DNA from: Planctomycetia bacterium
GTDB taxonomy: Bacteria; Planctomycetota; Phycisphaerae; Phycisphaerales; SM1A02
Direction: 5' to 3'
DNA length: 6,300 nt
Assembly (NCBI GenBank): GCA_009936695.1
Contig: JAACEA010000196.1
Span: forward strand, 1 to 6,300
Positions within the stretch are counted from its first letter, which is position 1. Each line of letters begins with the position of its first letter. The notes under the pieces are model-generated. The model worked only from the letters and a program-made list of their open reading frames with translations, was not told the DNA's origin and did no database searches. This document shows, piece after piece, positions 1 through 5,849 of the stretch. A program made the position numbers and the translations under genes.

Positions 1-65
1 CACCAGGGTCCGAGCAGGACCGTGAGGAACATGGACCACCGAACGCGATTCCGGATCTTCGTCAT
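1..65 (-). CDS. 5' end of a probable exported protein, truncated by window edge
   Basis: ATG 65 opens a frame that runs off the left edge after 21 codons. It has a basic start (MTKIRNRVRW) followed by a hydrophobic stretch, SMFLTVLLGPW, which looks like a Sec signal peptide. GGAG lies 6 nt upstream, and third codon positions are mostly G or C, as in the other genes here. The same frame is open upstream to a GTG at 200, also with G-rich sequence before it, but that extension has poorer third-position GC and would bury the signal peptide. Coming after H-I-J-K-L-M, a secretin (GspD) or another T2SS component is possible. Nothing in these residues identifies the family. Confidence 0.5.
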   Translation of the reverse strand, partial: MTKIRNRVRWSMFLTVLLGPW

Positions 66-71
66 AACTGG

Positions 72-75
72 CTCC
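72..75 (-). promoter_or_regulatory. Ribosome binding site of the left-edge gene
   Basis: GGAG on the minus strand, 6 nt before ATG 65, supports that start over the upstream in-frame ATG 113 and GTG 200. Confidence 0.45.
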
Positions 76-88
76 AGCGAGCGGGGAT

Positions 89-103
89 CCGGTCTCCGAC
101 CGG
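89..103. repeat. Inverted repeat / short hairpin in the gap before the left-edge gene
   Basis: CCGGTC TCC GACCGG is a perfect 6-bp stem with a 3-nt loop. It overlaps a 10-bp palindrome, CGACCGGTCG, at 97-106. It lies about 24 nt upstream of ATG 65, so it would form in the mRNA leader of that gene. No T-run follows on either strand, so it does not look like a classical intrinsic terminator. In GC-rich DNA a stem this short may also be chance. Confidence 0.45.
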
Positions 104-208
104 TCGTGTCCATCCGCGCTCGTGTTCCATGCCGTGAACTCAACGGCCACCCCGACCGAGTCCCCGGGAATCCTTCCCAGGCGATCGGAACGTCTCTCAC
201 TTCCTACT

Positions 209-226
209 CCCCCAAGATGTAGGGGG
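209..226. repeat. C5/G5 inverted repeat in the 236-bp gap
   Basis: CCCCC and GGGGG are separated by 8 nt in the gap after the gspM-like gene, 76 nt or more downstream of its stop. There is no following U-run in the minus-strand transcript, so a Rho-independent terminator is not supported. The rest of the gap (66-301) holds no convincing gene, promoter or tRNA. A lone T5 run (minus strand, 268-272) has no hairpin in front of it. Confidence 0.35.
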
Positions 227-301
227 CATCGTACCGACCGGCCACCATCCCTCGTGGATCAGAGGTGAAAAAGCGTGAGTTTCGGGGTCAGGAACAGGGG
301 A

Positions 302-1288
302 TCAGGGGAGCGGTCGATCCAGGGTGGAACCGATCAGGATCCGGAAGGTTTCGTCCCCCACCCGGAATCGGGCAATGTCACCCTCGGCCCACTCGAGCTG
401 GAGTTCGACCCCCCGATCCAGTCGCCGCGTGCCACCCACCGGCAATTCGAACGTCTCGTTGCTCTGAACGTTCCGAACCCAGGCCTCGGTGCCGTCGGGC
501 CCCTCCACCACGCCGGTGAGCATCCATCGCGACCGGGGATCGATTCGAGGTGGCGGTGGCGGCTTCACCGGGACGGGCGTCACGACCGGTTCGGGCACCT
601 CGGCCTCGAAGGCGAAGGGATTGGCGGCGATCATCGACTGGTAGCGATCGATCGAATGCATCGGCGTGGGTGGAGCACCGGCAATCCCATCGCCCGGATC
701 CGCTCCCGGTACGAAGAGCGTCGAAATCCGAGCGTTCAGGGCGACGATCCGGCCTTCCGCATCGGGGTCGAACCGCACGTATTCGACCCGCTTCACCCAG
801 GCGGCGGCGTCGAGGTCGTGGAGAAATCGAATGACCGCCTCGAGCGGGCCACGGCCGGAGACGTTCGCACTGAGGACCGCGAAGTCGGGCTCCTCGCGGA
901 ATGCCCGTTCGCTGCCCGATCTCGAGAACTCCCGGGCGGCCGGCGTGGCCACCACCGAGGCTCCGAGGGTCGACACGCTCGCATCGCGAAGCCCCGAGGT
1001 GTCGGCCAGACCCGCGAGCCGCCTTCGCAGATCGCTGTCCACCGCTTCCAGCTCCGACCCGAGGGATCGATCCACGATCGCCGAGAGTCGCCGATCCAGC
1101 TCCGGTCGCTCGGCGCGCTCGCGCCGCACCGTCAACAGCACGTTCTGATAGGTCGCGATCCGGGTCTCGATCGAGCTCCGCAGCCCGCCGAGCCGACCGG
1201 AACCGACCATCCATCCGACCACGCCCGAGCCGGCGAGGAACATCCCCACCGCCGCGATGGCCACGATGCCACGGGTGCGACGGTTCAA
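302..1288 (-). CDS. gspM: GspM/PilO-like protein with a GspC/PilP-like C-terminal region
   Basis: The product is 328 aa. There is a short basic N-terminus, then one membrane helix (about 8-28), then a coiled-coil-prone helix (about 35-95). Next is a PilO/GspM-like ferredoxin-fold region: FAVLSANVSGRGPLEAVIRF with LHDLDAAAWVKRVEYVRF (136-173), and IVALNARISTLFV. After this comes RYQSMIAANPF (215-225), recalling the 'Y..I...N.F' motif before the HR domain in GspC-type proteins. A proline linker (VKPPPPPR, 241-248) leads to RWMLTGVVEG...EAWVRN...ELPVGG...FRVGDETFRILIG (254-320), a beta-rich segment like the GspC/PilP periplasmic domain. Typical GspM is about 160-200 aa and lacks this tail. The start TTG 1288 overlaps the gspL-like stop as TTGA. 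It probably works in the inner-membrane platform beside GspL. The M-like call is firmer than the C-like one. Confidence 0.72.
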   Translation of the reverse strand: MNRRTRGIVAIAAVGMFLAGSGVVGWMVGSGRLGGLRSSIETRIATYQNVLLTVRRERAERPELDRRLSAIVDRSLGSELEAVDSDLRRRLAGLADTSGLRDASVSTLGASVVATPAAREFSRSGSERAFREEPDFAVLSANVSGRGPLEAVIRFLHDLDAAAWVKRVEYVRFDPDAEGRIVALNARISTLFVPGADPGDGIAGAPPTPMHSIDRYQSMIAANPFAFEAEVPEPVVTPVPVKPPPPPRIDPRSRWMLTGVVEGPDGTEAWVRNVQSNETFELPVGGTRRLDRGVELQLEWAEGDIARFRVGDETFRILIGSTLDRPLP

Positions 1289-2763
1289 GGTTCACCCCCG
1301 TCGTCGTCCGGCACCGGTCCCGCCCCGGGATCGAGCACGGTCGTTCTCATGATGAAACCGAAGGGATAGGCGAGTCGGCGTCCCCCCTCCGCGTCGGCTC
1401 CGGTGGTGCGGAGCACGTAGCGATCGTCGGCCACCAGCACGTCCCGCACGTTCGCCGCGACGTCACGACTCTCGCTCTCGCCTTCGACGGCGATCCGCAC
1501 GCCGGAATCGATCGAGAACGTGTCGTCCCCCGGATCGAAGTCGGCGTCATTCGCATCGAGGGTTCCGCCGAACTCGTCGAGCACGGTGCCGCCCGCCGCG
1601 AGTCCCGGACCGGCGACCACCATGAGATGTTCGATCCAGTCGGGTCGGACCGCGACCCATGCCTCCAGATGCCCCGCCCGGAACGTGTCCCGCTTGAATC
1701 GCAGGTGTTCCTCCTTCGCCACGATCGCCTTGCCGAGCAGATCCGCCGACTGCGTCTCCAACGACGCGAGGTCACGGGTGCCGATGGTCCATCCGATGCC
1801 GCCCGTCACGATCGCAAGCCCGAGCGTCGCCAGCACCCGCTGCCGAAGGCGGGCGGCGCGATCGGGGGCCTGTCGCGGCGCGGTGAGATCGACCTGCCGA
1901 TCGGCCGAAACCGGAAGGAGCAATCCGACCAGAGGCCAGACGCCCCGCATGTCCACGTCGGTCTGCACTCTTCGATCGCCGATGAAACGCTGCGCCGTGA
2001 GGCCCGTCGCCTCGGAGATCCCACCCACCGCGCCGGCGATCTGCTCGCCGCCGAGGACCAGCAGCATCGGCGTCTCGATCTCGCCGGCGGAGACGCGGTA
2101 ACTCAGCCAGCTGCGCCGGATCTCGGGCACCAGCTCCTCGGCCGTCGGACCACCCGGATCCGCTCCTTCGATCGACACGCCGCGCGACCATCGCAGCCGG
2201 CCGTGGTCGACGAGGCCGAGCTCGAATCCCTCGCCGGTGACGTCGAGGACCAGCGTGGGTTCGGTCGAATCGGCGAGCCGCATGGCGCCGTGGCATCGCG
2301 GCGCGACCCGGGCGACCCGCATGCCCGCGGCCTCCGCGATTCGCTCGATCCGCTCGATCTCCCGTCGCGGTACCGCCACGGTCTCGACCACGTATCCCTC
2401 GGCGCTGCGCTCCATGATCGAGAAGTCGATGACCGCGTCCTGCGCATCGATCGGCAGCTCGCGCTCGACGGCGAGCCGGACCATGTCCGGGAGCTCGTCC
2501 GGATCGTCGGTCGGGAGGGTGAGTCGTTTCAGACTCGTGATCGATCGGTCGAGGGCGAAGACCGCCGGCCCGGGCTCGATTCCAGCCCTGGCCATCGACT
2601 TCGCGAGCATGGATCCGACCGCGACCGGATCCTCCGCGTCCACCCCCGGCGGAATCGTCTCGAACAGCGTCGCGGCGAGGGTCGTGCGACGACCCGGCCG
2701 GATCTTGGCCACCCGCACCGCCCGGCGGCCGATGTCGACGGCGAGTTGGATCTTTCGGGCCAT
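1285..2763 (-). CDS. gspL: GspL-like inner-membrane assembly protein (PilM + PilN-type architecture)
   Basis: The product is 492 aa. The N-terminal cytoplasmic part is an actin-like PilM/GspL fold: LAVDIGRRAVRVAKI (7-21) is the first phosphate-loop strand, LVLDVTGEGFELGLVDHGRL (171-190) followed by SRGVSIEG is the second, and MLLVLGGEQIAG (233-244) resembles the 'GG' adenosine motif. VDLTAPRQAPDR (291-302) resembles the short motif that begins PilN. It precedes a single membrane helix at about 308-327, followed by a periplasmic region with a heptad-like helix and an alpha/beta end. GspL recruits the T2SS ATPase GspE to the inner membrane and binds GspM. ATG 2763 is chosen because no other ATG, GTG or TTG lies in this frame within the 55-bp gap after the gspK-like stop, and upstream translation overlapping gspK is Arg/Ser-rich shadow sequence. 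No Shine-Dalgarno site is visible; the leader is pyrimidine-rich. The acidic C-terminus ends PVPDDDGGEP. Confidence 0.82.
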   Translation of the reverse strand: MARKIQLAVDIGRRAVRVAKIRPGRRTTLAATLFETIPPGVDAEDPVAVGSMLAKSMARAGIEPGPAVFALDRSITSLKRLTLPTDDPDELPDMVRLAVERELPIDAQDAVIDFSIMERSAEGYVVETVAVPRREIERIERIAEAAGMRVARVAPRCHGAMRLADSTEPTLVLDVTGEGFELGLVDHGRLRWSRGVSIEGADPGGPTAEELVPEIRRSWLSYRVSAGEIETPMLLVLGGEQIAGAVGGISEATGLTAQRFIGDRRVQTDVDMRGVWPLVGLLLPVSADRQVDLTAPRQAPDRAARLRQRVLATLGLAIVTGGIGWTIGTRDLASLETQSADLLGKAIVAKEEHLRFKRDTFRAGHLEAWVAVRPDWIEHLMVVAGPGLAAGGTVLDEFGGTLDANDADFDPGDDTFSIDSGVRIAVEGESESRDVAANVRDVLVADDRYVLRTTGADAEGGRRLAYPFGFIMRTTVLDPGAGPVPDDDGGEP

Positions 2764-2818
2764 GCGGCGGGCTCTCGAGGAAGACGGCGGGCGAGGAGGA
2801 CGGAGAAGTGAACCGATC

Positions 2819-4570
2819 CTACCTGCCTCCGGTTGCGGGCCGCCAACGGCCACCGGGCCCGCGATCTCCGTCGCCACCCGCGGACGGCGTCGCCTCGGTC
2901 CGGGAATCGAGGTCGTCCGGGAAGCGATCCGGGCCGTCGAAGGCGGACTCCGAGTCGTCGAACAAGGGTGCCTCATCCTCGAACAACGAGTCTTCGTCAT
3001 CGAACATCGACGGCGCGCCGTCGAACATCGAGCCCTCGTCGAACAGGGGGGGATCGCCACCGAAGAGCGGATCGTCACCGAACGGATCATCGGACGAGCG
3101 GTCCGTGGCGGCTTCATCATCGACGTCGGCCATGCGGCCATTGATGGCGCCCGGCTCGCTCCCCGTCATTCGCGCCGCCAGTTCCAGCATCGTCACGTCG
3201 CGGAGTTCCACCACCCGGGGCGGCGTCGACCCGCAGTCGAGCACGACCTCCCAGGCCGTGGGCGTCTCGAGTCCTTCGGCCAGGCCCTCTCGTTCCACGC
3301 CGACCGCGATCACGAATCGCCAGACCGTGGAGCGCGTCGTGATGCGATCCGCGACCTCGTCCCACACCGCCGCCTCGACCAGTCCCTCCTCCACCGGCCA
3401 GAGCCGACTGAAACGACGGTCGACCGCAAGCGATTCCCGTCGCGCGGCGATCGCGGTGGCAAGCGGCGGATCGATTCCGTCGACCGACTGCATCGCCGCG
3501 ACGCTCGCGGTGTTGATGTCGAGCAGCCCGTTCCGCCATGCGCCCGGATCACGAGCGATCGCGTCGAGGGCGAGTCCGGAATCGGCGCCGTCGTCCCGGA
3601 CCACGCGTCGAAGCCGCGACATCGGACCACCCGACGCCGGAGACTCCGGCCCGGGGGCCGGAACGTCATCCGACGCGTTCGAATCGTCCTTCCGCCTTCG
3701 ATTCTCTCGCTTCCGCCGATTCCGCCGGTCCGGCGCCGGCTCCGCCCCCCCGTCGACGGCACTCCCGAAGAACCGCTCGAGCAACTCCACCGTCGCCGGA
3801 TCCTCGATGCCCGCGTCGGCGACCGCTTCGGGATCCGTCGAGTCGGGATCGAGACGAGGCGTCCCGTCGAAGCGGACGTCGGGCTCGAAGGCGTTCACCG
3901 TGAACAGGTCCGCGAGACCTCGAACGTCGCCGCCGAGATCGGCATCGAGTCGTTCGAGGATCCGTTCCCCGGTCGATGACTCCGCCGCGTCCACCCGTGA
4001 GAGGATCCGGATCTCGTCGAGCGGACCCAGCATCCGTTCCGGCGTGAACGTCACGTCGCCCTTGAGTGAAAGCAGATCGAGCACCGACTCGAATCGGCCT
4101 CCCGGCCGAGCGTCCCGCGCCGCGACGATCGTCCTCGCCTCCAGCATGCTGACCAGACCGGTATCCGCGATGCCTTCCGCGTCGACCTCGTTGAGATCGA
4201 TCCGACCGGCCTCCGCCACGAGACGGGCGCCTCCCGGGCCGACCGGAAGCAGCATCGCCACGCCGATCCGGGCGTTGTCCCCCGCCTCCAGTTCGAGAAG
4301 CTCGATGCGGGCGGGCAGCTCGGGGGTCTCGCCACGAAGCATGGCGGGACGCGATCTCGCCAGCTCGGCCGCGACGGCGCGGATCCCGCTGCGGGCGAGA
4401 AGCCTCGATTGCTCGAGATCCTCGGCCGCGCCGAGACTCGCGACGTCGGCGCGAACGAGGTGGATCACCCCGAGCGCGATGATCATCAGGCCCATGCCGA
4501 TCAGCAGCACCGCGGCGAGCGCGACCCCGCGGCGACGCGACGGGCCTCGATTCGATCGACGGCGAATCAC
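2819..4570 (-). CDS. gspK: GspK-like pseudopilus tip protein, enlarged
   Basis: The product is 583 aa, against roughly 300-330 aa for proteobacterial GspK. The N-terminus (about residues 12-38) is a prepilin-like RRRG followed by VALAAVLLIGMGLMIIALGV. It lacks Glu at mature position 5, as is characteristic of GspK, the tip subunit. LLARSGIRAVAAELA continues the N-terminal helix. Two helix-hairpin-helix-like segments are visible: RIDLNEVDAEGI with ARTIVAARDARPGGRFESV (123-163), and GLLDINTASVAAM with ATAIAARRES (348-380). Both are hallmark GspK repeats. Between them lie an acidic/Pro-rich linker and a basic patch, RRNRRKRENRRRK (282-294). The C-terminus (494-550) is a repeated acidic/Phe segment, then a Gly/Arg-rich end. 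The start GTG 4570 overlaps the gspJ-like stop (GTGA) and has GGAGGA upstream. GspK caps the I-J-K tip in the periplasm. There is a single Cys (446). Confidence 0.87.
   Translation of the reverse strand: MIRRRSNRGPSRRRGVALAAVLLIGMGLMIIALGVIHLVRADVASLGAAEDLEQSRLLARSGIRAVAAELARSRPAMLRGETPELPARIELLELEAGDNARIGVAMLLPVGPGGARLVAEAGRIDLNEVDAEGIADTGLVSMLEARTIVAARDARPGGRFESVLDLLSLKGDVTFTPERMLGPLDEIRILSRVDAAESSTGERILERLDADLGGDVRGLADLFTVNAFEPDVRFDGTPRLDPDSTDPEAVADAGIEDPATVELLERFFGSAVDGGAEPAPDRRNRRKRENRRRKDDSNASDDVPAPGPESPASGGPMSRLRRVVRDDGADSGLALDAIARDPGAWRNGLLDINTASVAAMQSVDGIDPPLATAIAARRESLAVDRRFSRLWPVEEGLVEAAVWDEVADRITTRSTVWRFVIAVGVEREGLAEGLETPTAWEVVLDCGSTPPRVVELRDVTMLELAARMTGSEPGAINGRMADVDDEAATDRSSDDPFGDDPLFGGDPPLFDEGSMFDGAPSMFDDEDSLFEDEAPLFDDSESAFDGPDRFPDDLDSRTEATPSAGGDGDRGPGGRWRPATGGR
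2958..3045 (-). repeat. Degenerate 21-bp tandem repeat inside the gspK-like gene
   Basis: The plus-strand heptamer TCGAACA occurs at 2958, 2979, 3000, 3021 and 3039, that is at spacings of 21, 21, 21 and 18 bp. On the coding strand each copy is TGTTCGA and encodes the 'LFD/MFD' core of a seven-residue acidic/Phe unit. The other bases of each unit have diverged. The protein repeat extends further upstream in the gene (to about 3091) with less DNA identity. Confidence 0.8.
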
Positions 4571-5352
4571 GACGCATCCTCCGCCGCCATGCCGAGTCGT
4601 TCGACGGGCACCGCATCGAGAATCGAGATCACGCGAACATGATCCGGAACCGGCAACGGATCGTCCGATTCGAGAATCGTGCCGATCTCGAATTCCTCGA
4701 ACGACTCCTCGAAGTCGATTCCGAGCGCGGCCTCACCGTCATCGGACGACGCTTCGTCGTCGAGTTCCGGCTCGGGGATCCACGCCGGCCACGCGGCATC
4801 GGGCCACGGCGAGGTCCAGATCGAACACTCGATCGCCACCGGCAGCCCGGACGCGGCGCTGCTCCAGGAGTCGGACCACTCCAGTCCGTCGTGGTATCGA
4901 AACCGGACCGCGAAGAGGCCGCTGACGAGCGTCTCCGTGCCGCCGTCGTCCTCGTCCCGGACGACGATTTCACCGTTGCGGAACGCTAGCTCCACGGCGT
5001 GCCGGTCCTGCACCGGCGAGATCCCCGTCGACGAATCGCCGAGTCGCGTCGTCGCCACGCCGCTTCGGGCGATGCGAATCGAGACCGAGTCGCCCGTGAC
5101 GCCCGCTTCCCCGTCGAGGCCGGTCGCGACCGCCGCGTCCGCGGACCGCGTGAGCAGTTCGAACGCCGCGGCGATTCCCTCGGTCTGGAACATCGAACGC
5201 CGGACTCTGGTCCGTGCGTCGACCAGGTCGTCGAACACCCGCGTCATCGTCGCGAACAGCAGAATGATGATGCCGAGCGCGAGCAGGACCTCGAGGAGCG
5301 TGAAACCCCGCCCGGCCCGACGGATGCGGAAGGGAGGATGCGACCGCGTCAT
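4567..5352 (-). CDS. gspJ: GspJ-like minor pseudopilin
   Basis: The product is 261 aa. Residues 11-40 contain a textbook prepilin site: RRAGRG, cleavage after Gly16, then FTLLEVLLALGIIILLFATM with Glu at mature position 5. It would be processed and methylated by the prepilin peptidase. Downstream, GLFAVRFRYHDGLEWSDSW and LPVAIECSIW (about residues 145-180) match the typical GspJ pattern of a strand, an aromatic 'W...W' pair, then 'LP' and a strand. HVRVISIL near residues 238-245 looks like the final strand. Between them, about residues 193-236, lies an acidic insertion containing IDFEESFEEFEIG. The protein is therefore longer than the usual 190-220 aa. The start is ATG 5352, overlapping the gspI-like stop as ATGA and preceded by a strong AGGAGGT. 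GspJ is part of the pseudopilus tip with I and K. Confidence 0.85.
   Translation of the reverse strand: MTRSHPPFRIRRAGRGFTLLEVLLALGIIILLFATMTRVFDDLVDARTRVRRSMFQTEGIAAAFELLTRSADAAVATGLDGEAGVTGDSVSIRIARSGVATTRLGDSSTGISPVQDRHAVELAFRNGEIVVRDEDDGGTETLVSGLFAVRFRYHDGLEWSDSWSSAASGLPVAIECSIWTSPWPDAAWPAWIPEPELDDEASSDDGEAALGIDFEESFEEFEIGTILESDDPLPVPDHVRVISILDAVPVERLGMAAEDAS
4577..4582 (-). promoter_or_regulatory. Shine-Dalgarno site of the gspK-like gene
   Basis: GGAGGA on the minus strand lies 6 nt before GTG 4570, inside the last codons of the gspJ-like gene. It supports the GTG start and coupling of the two genes. Confidence 0.7.
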
Positions 5353-5849
5353 GGTCGGACCTCCTGCGTGGACTCCGGAGGCGAGGCTGCGTCCTCGACG
5401 TCCCCGCCCTCGACTCCCGCGTCGCCGAGGACGTCCGGTACCAACGCCACCAGGCGCGCCAACCGACGCGGCGGGTCCGCGGACGACGAATCGGCCTCCT
5501 GCTCCCAGACGCTCACGACCACGCGGACGAGTCCGTCGAAACTCGATGGCCCGGCCTCCATCTCCAATCGCAGCGGCGAATCCTCGGCTTCGAGTGTCGA
5601 TTCACCGTCCGCTCCGTCGGCCTCGCCCACCGTCCACGGTGACACGAGTCCCGCTTCGACCTCGGCGATGCGGCTGCTCGCGAGCCCGACCGCCACGAGT
5701 CGCATGCGGGCACGCTCGGCGGCCGCGATGCCGTCTCGGACCGCGGCGAGCGAGAACGTCGCGACGCCGACGAAGATGGCCACCGCGACGAGCGTCTCGA
5801 GCAGAAGCCCCCCGCGTCGACGCCCGGCGATCGGATTCCGGAGCATCAC
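5349..5849 (-). CDS. gspI: GspI-like minor pseudopilin
   Basis: The product is 166 aa from GTG 5849, or 165 aa from the adjacent ATG 5846. Residues 1-35 show a type IV prepilin N-terminus: a short basic leader (RNPIAGRRRG), then GLLLETLVAVAIFVGVATF. Cleavage after the first Gly of the GG pair places Glu at mature position 5, which is the residue needed for pseudopilin assembly. The +1 residue would then be Gly instead of the usual Phe/Met. The helix continues with RLVAVGLASSRIAEVEAGL, like the amphipathic part of GspI. A short beta-rich region with VRVVVSVWEQ follows, then an acidic tail. The length is somewhat above the roughly 120-130 aa of proteobacterial GspI. The start overlaps the upstream stop (GTGA, or TGATG for the ATG). 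GspI joins GspJ and GspK in the periplasmic tip of the pseudopilus. Identity as I rather than another minor pseudopilin rests mainly on gene order. Confidence 0.75.
   Translation of the reverse strand: MMLRNPIAGRRRGGLLLETLVAVAIFVGVATFSLAAVRDGIAAAERARMRLVAVGLASSRIAEVEAGLVSPWTVGEADGADGESTLEAEDSPLRLEMEAGPSSFDGLVRVVVSVWEQEADSSSADPPRRLARLVALVPDVLGDAGVEGGDVEDAASPPESTQEVRP
5359..5365 (-). promoter_or_regulatory. Strong Shine-Dalgarno site of the gspJ-like gene
   Basis: On the minus strand the sequence AGGAGGT lies 6 nt before ATG 5352. It is the best ribosome binding site in the window and fixes the start of the gspJ-like gene, even though that start also overlaps the preceding stop codon. Confidence 0.85.

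Noticed and set aside
62..130. A 22-codon minus-strand frame whose TGA overlaps ATG 65 as ATGA (a possible leader peptide)
   Set aside because: It has no Shine-Dalgarno site and no recognisable features, and a frame this short occurs easily by chance.
22..222. Plus-strand open frame of 66 codons in the left gap
   Set aside because: No ribosome site, no domain, unfavourable third-position composition, and it is antisense to the better supported start at 65.
268..272. T5 run on the minus strand shortly after the gspM-like stop, as a terminator
   Set aside because: There is no GC-rich inverted repeat directly before it, so an intrinsic terminator is not supported.
275..1369. Plus-strand open frame of 364 codons opposite the gspM-like gene
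   Set aside because: It has an Arg/His/Pro-rich, featureless translation and is fully antisense to a gene with a membrane helix, PilO-like domain and coupled start.
2958..3045. Regular 21-bp repeat as a CRISPR or regulatory repeat array
   Set aside because: The repeat is in frame, conserves only 7 bp per unit, has no spacers, and is explained by the seven-residue protein repeat in the gspK-like product.
2764..3141. N-terminal extension of the gspL-like frame upstream of ATG 2763
   Set aside because: It would overlap the gspK-like gene in another frame, translates to low-complexity Arg/Ser/Thr sequence, and the PilM-like domain begins exactly at ATG 2763.
901..4925. Very long open frames on the plus strand (901-2811, 2237-3979, 2808-4925) of 580-705 codons
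   Set aside because: They are antisense to the gspK/L/M-like genes and translate to Arg/Ser/Pro-rich sequence without domains, as expected for reverse frames of GC-rich genes. The minus-strand genes carry clear family motifs.
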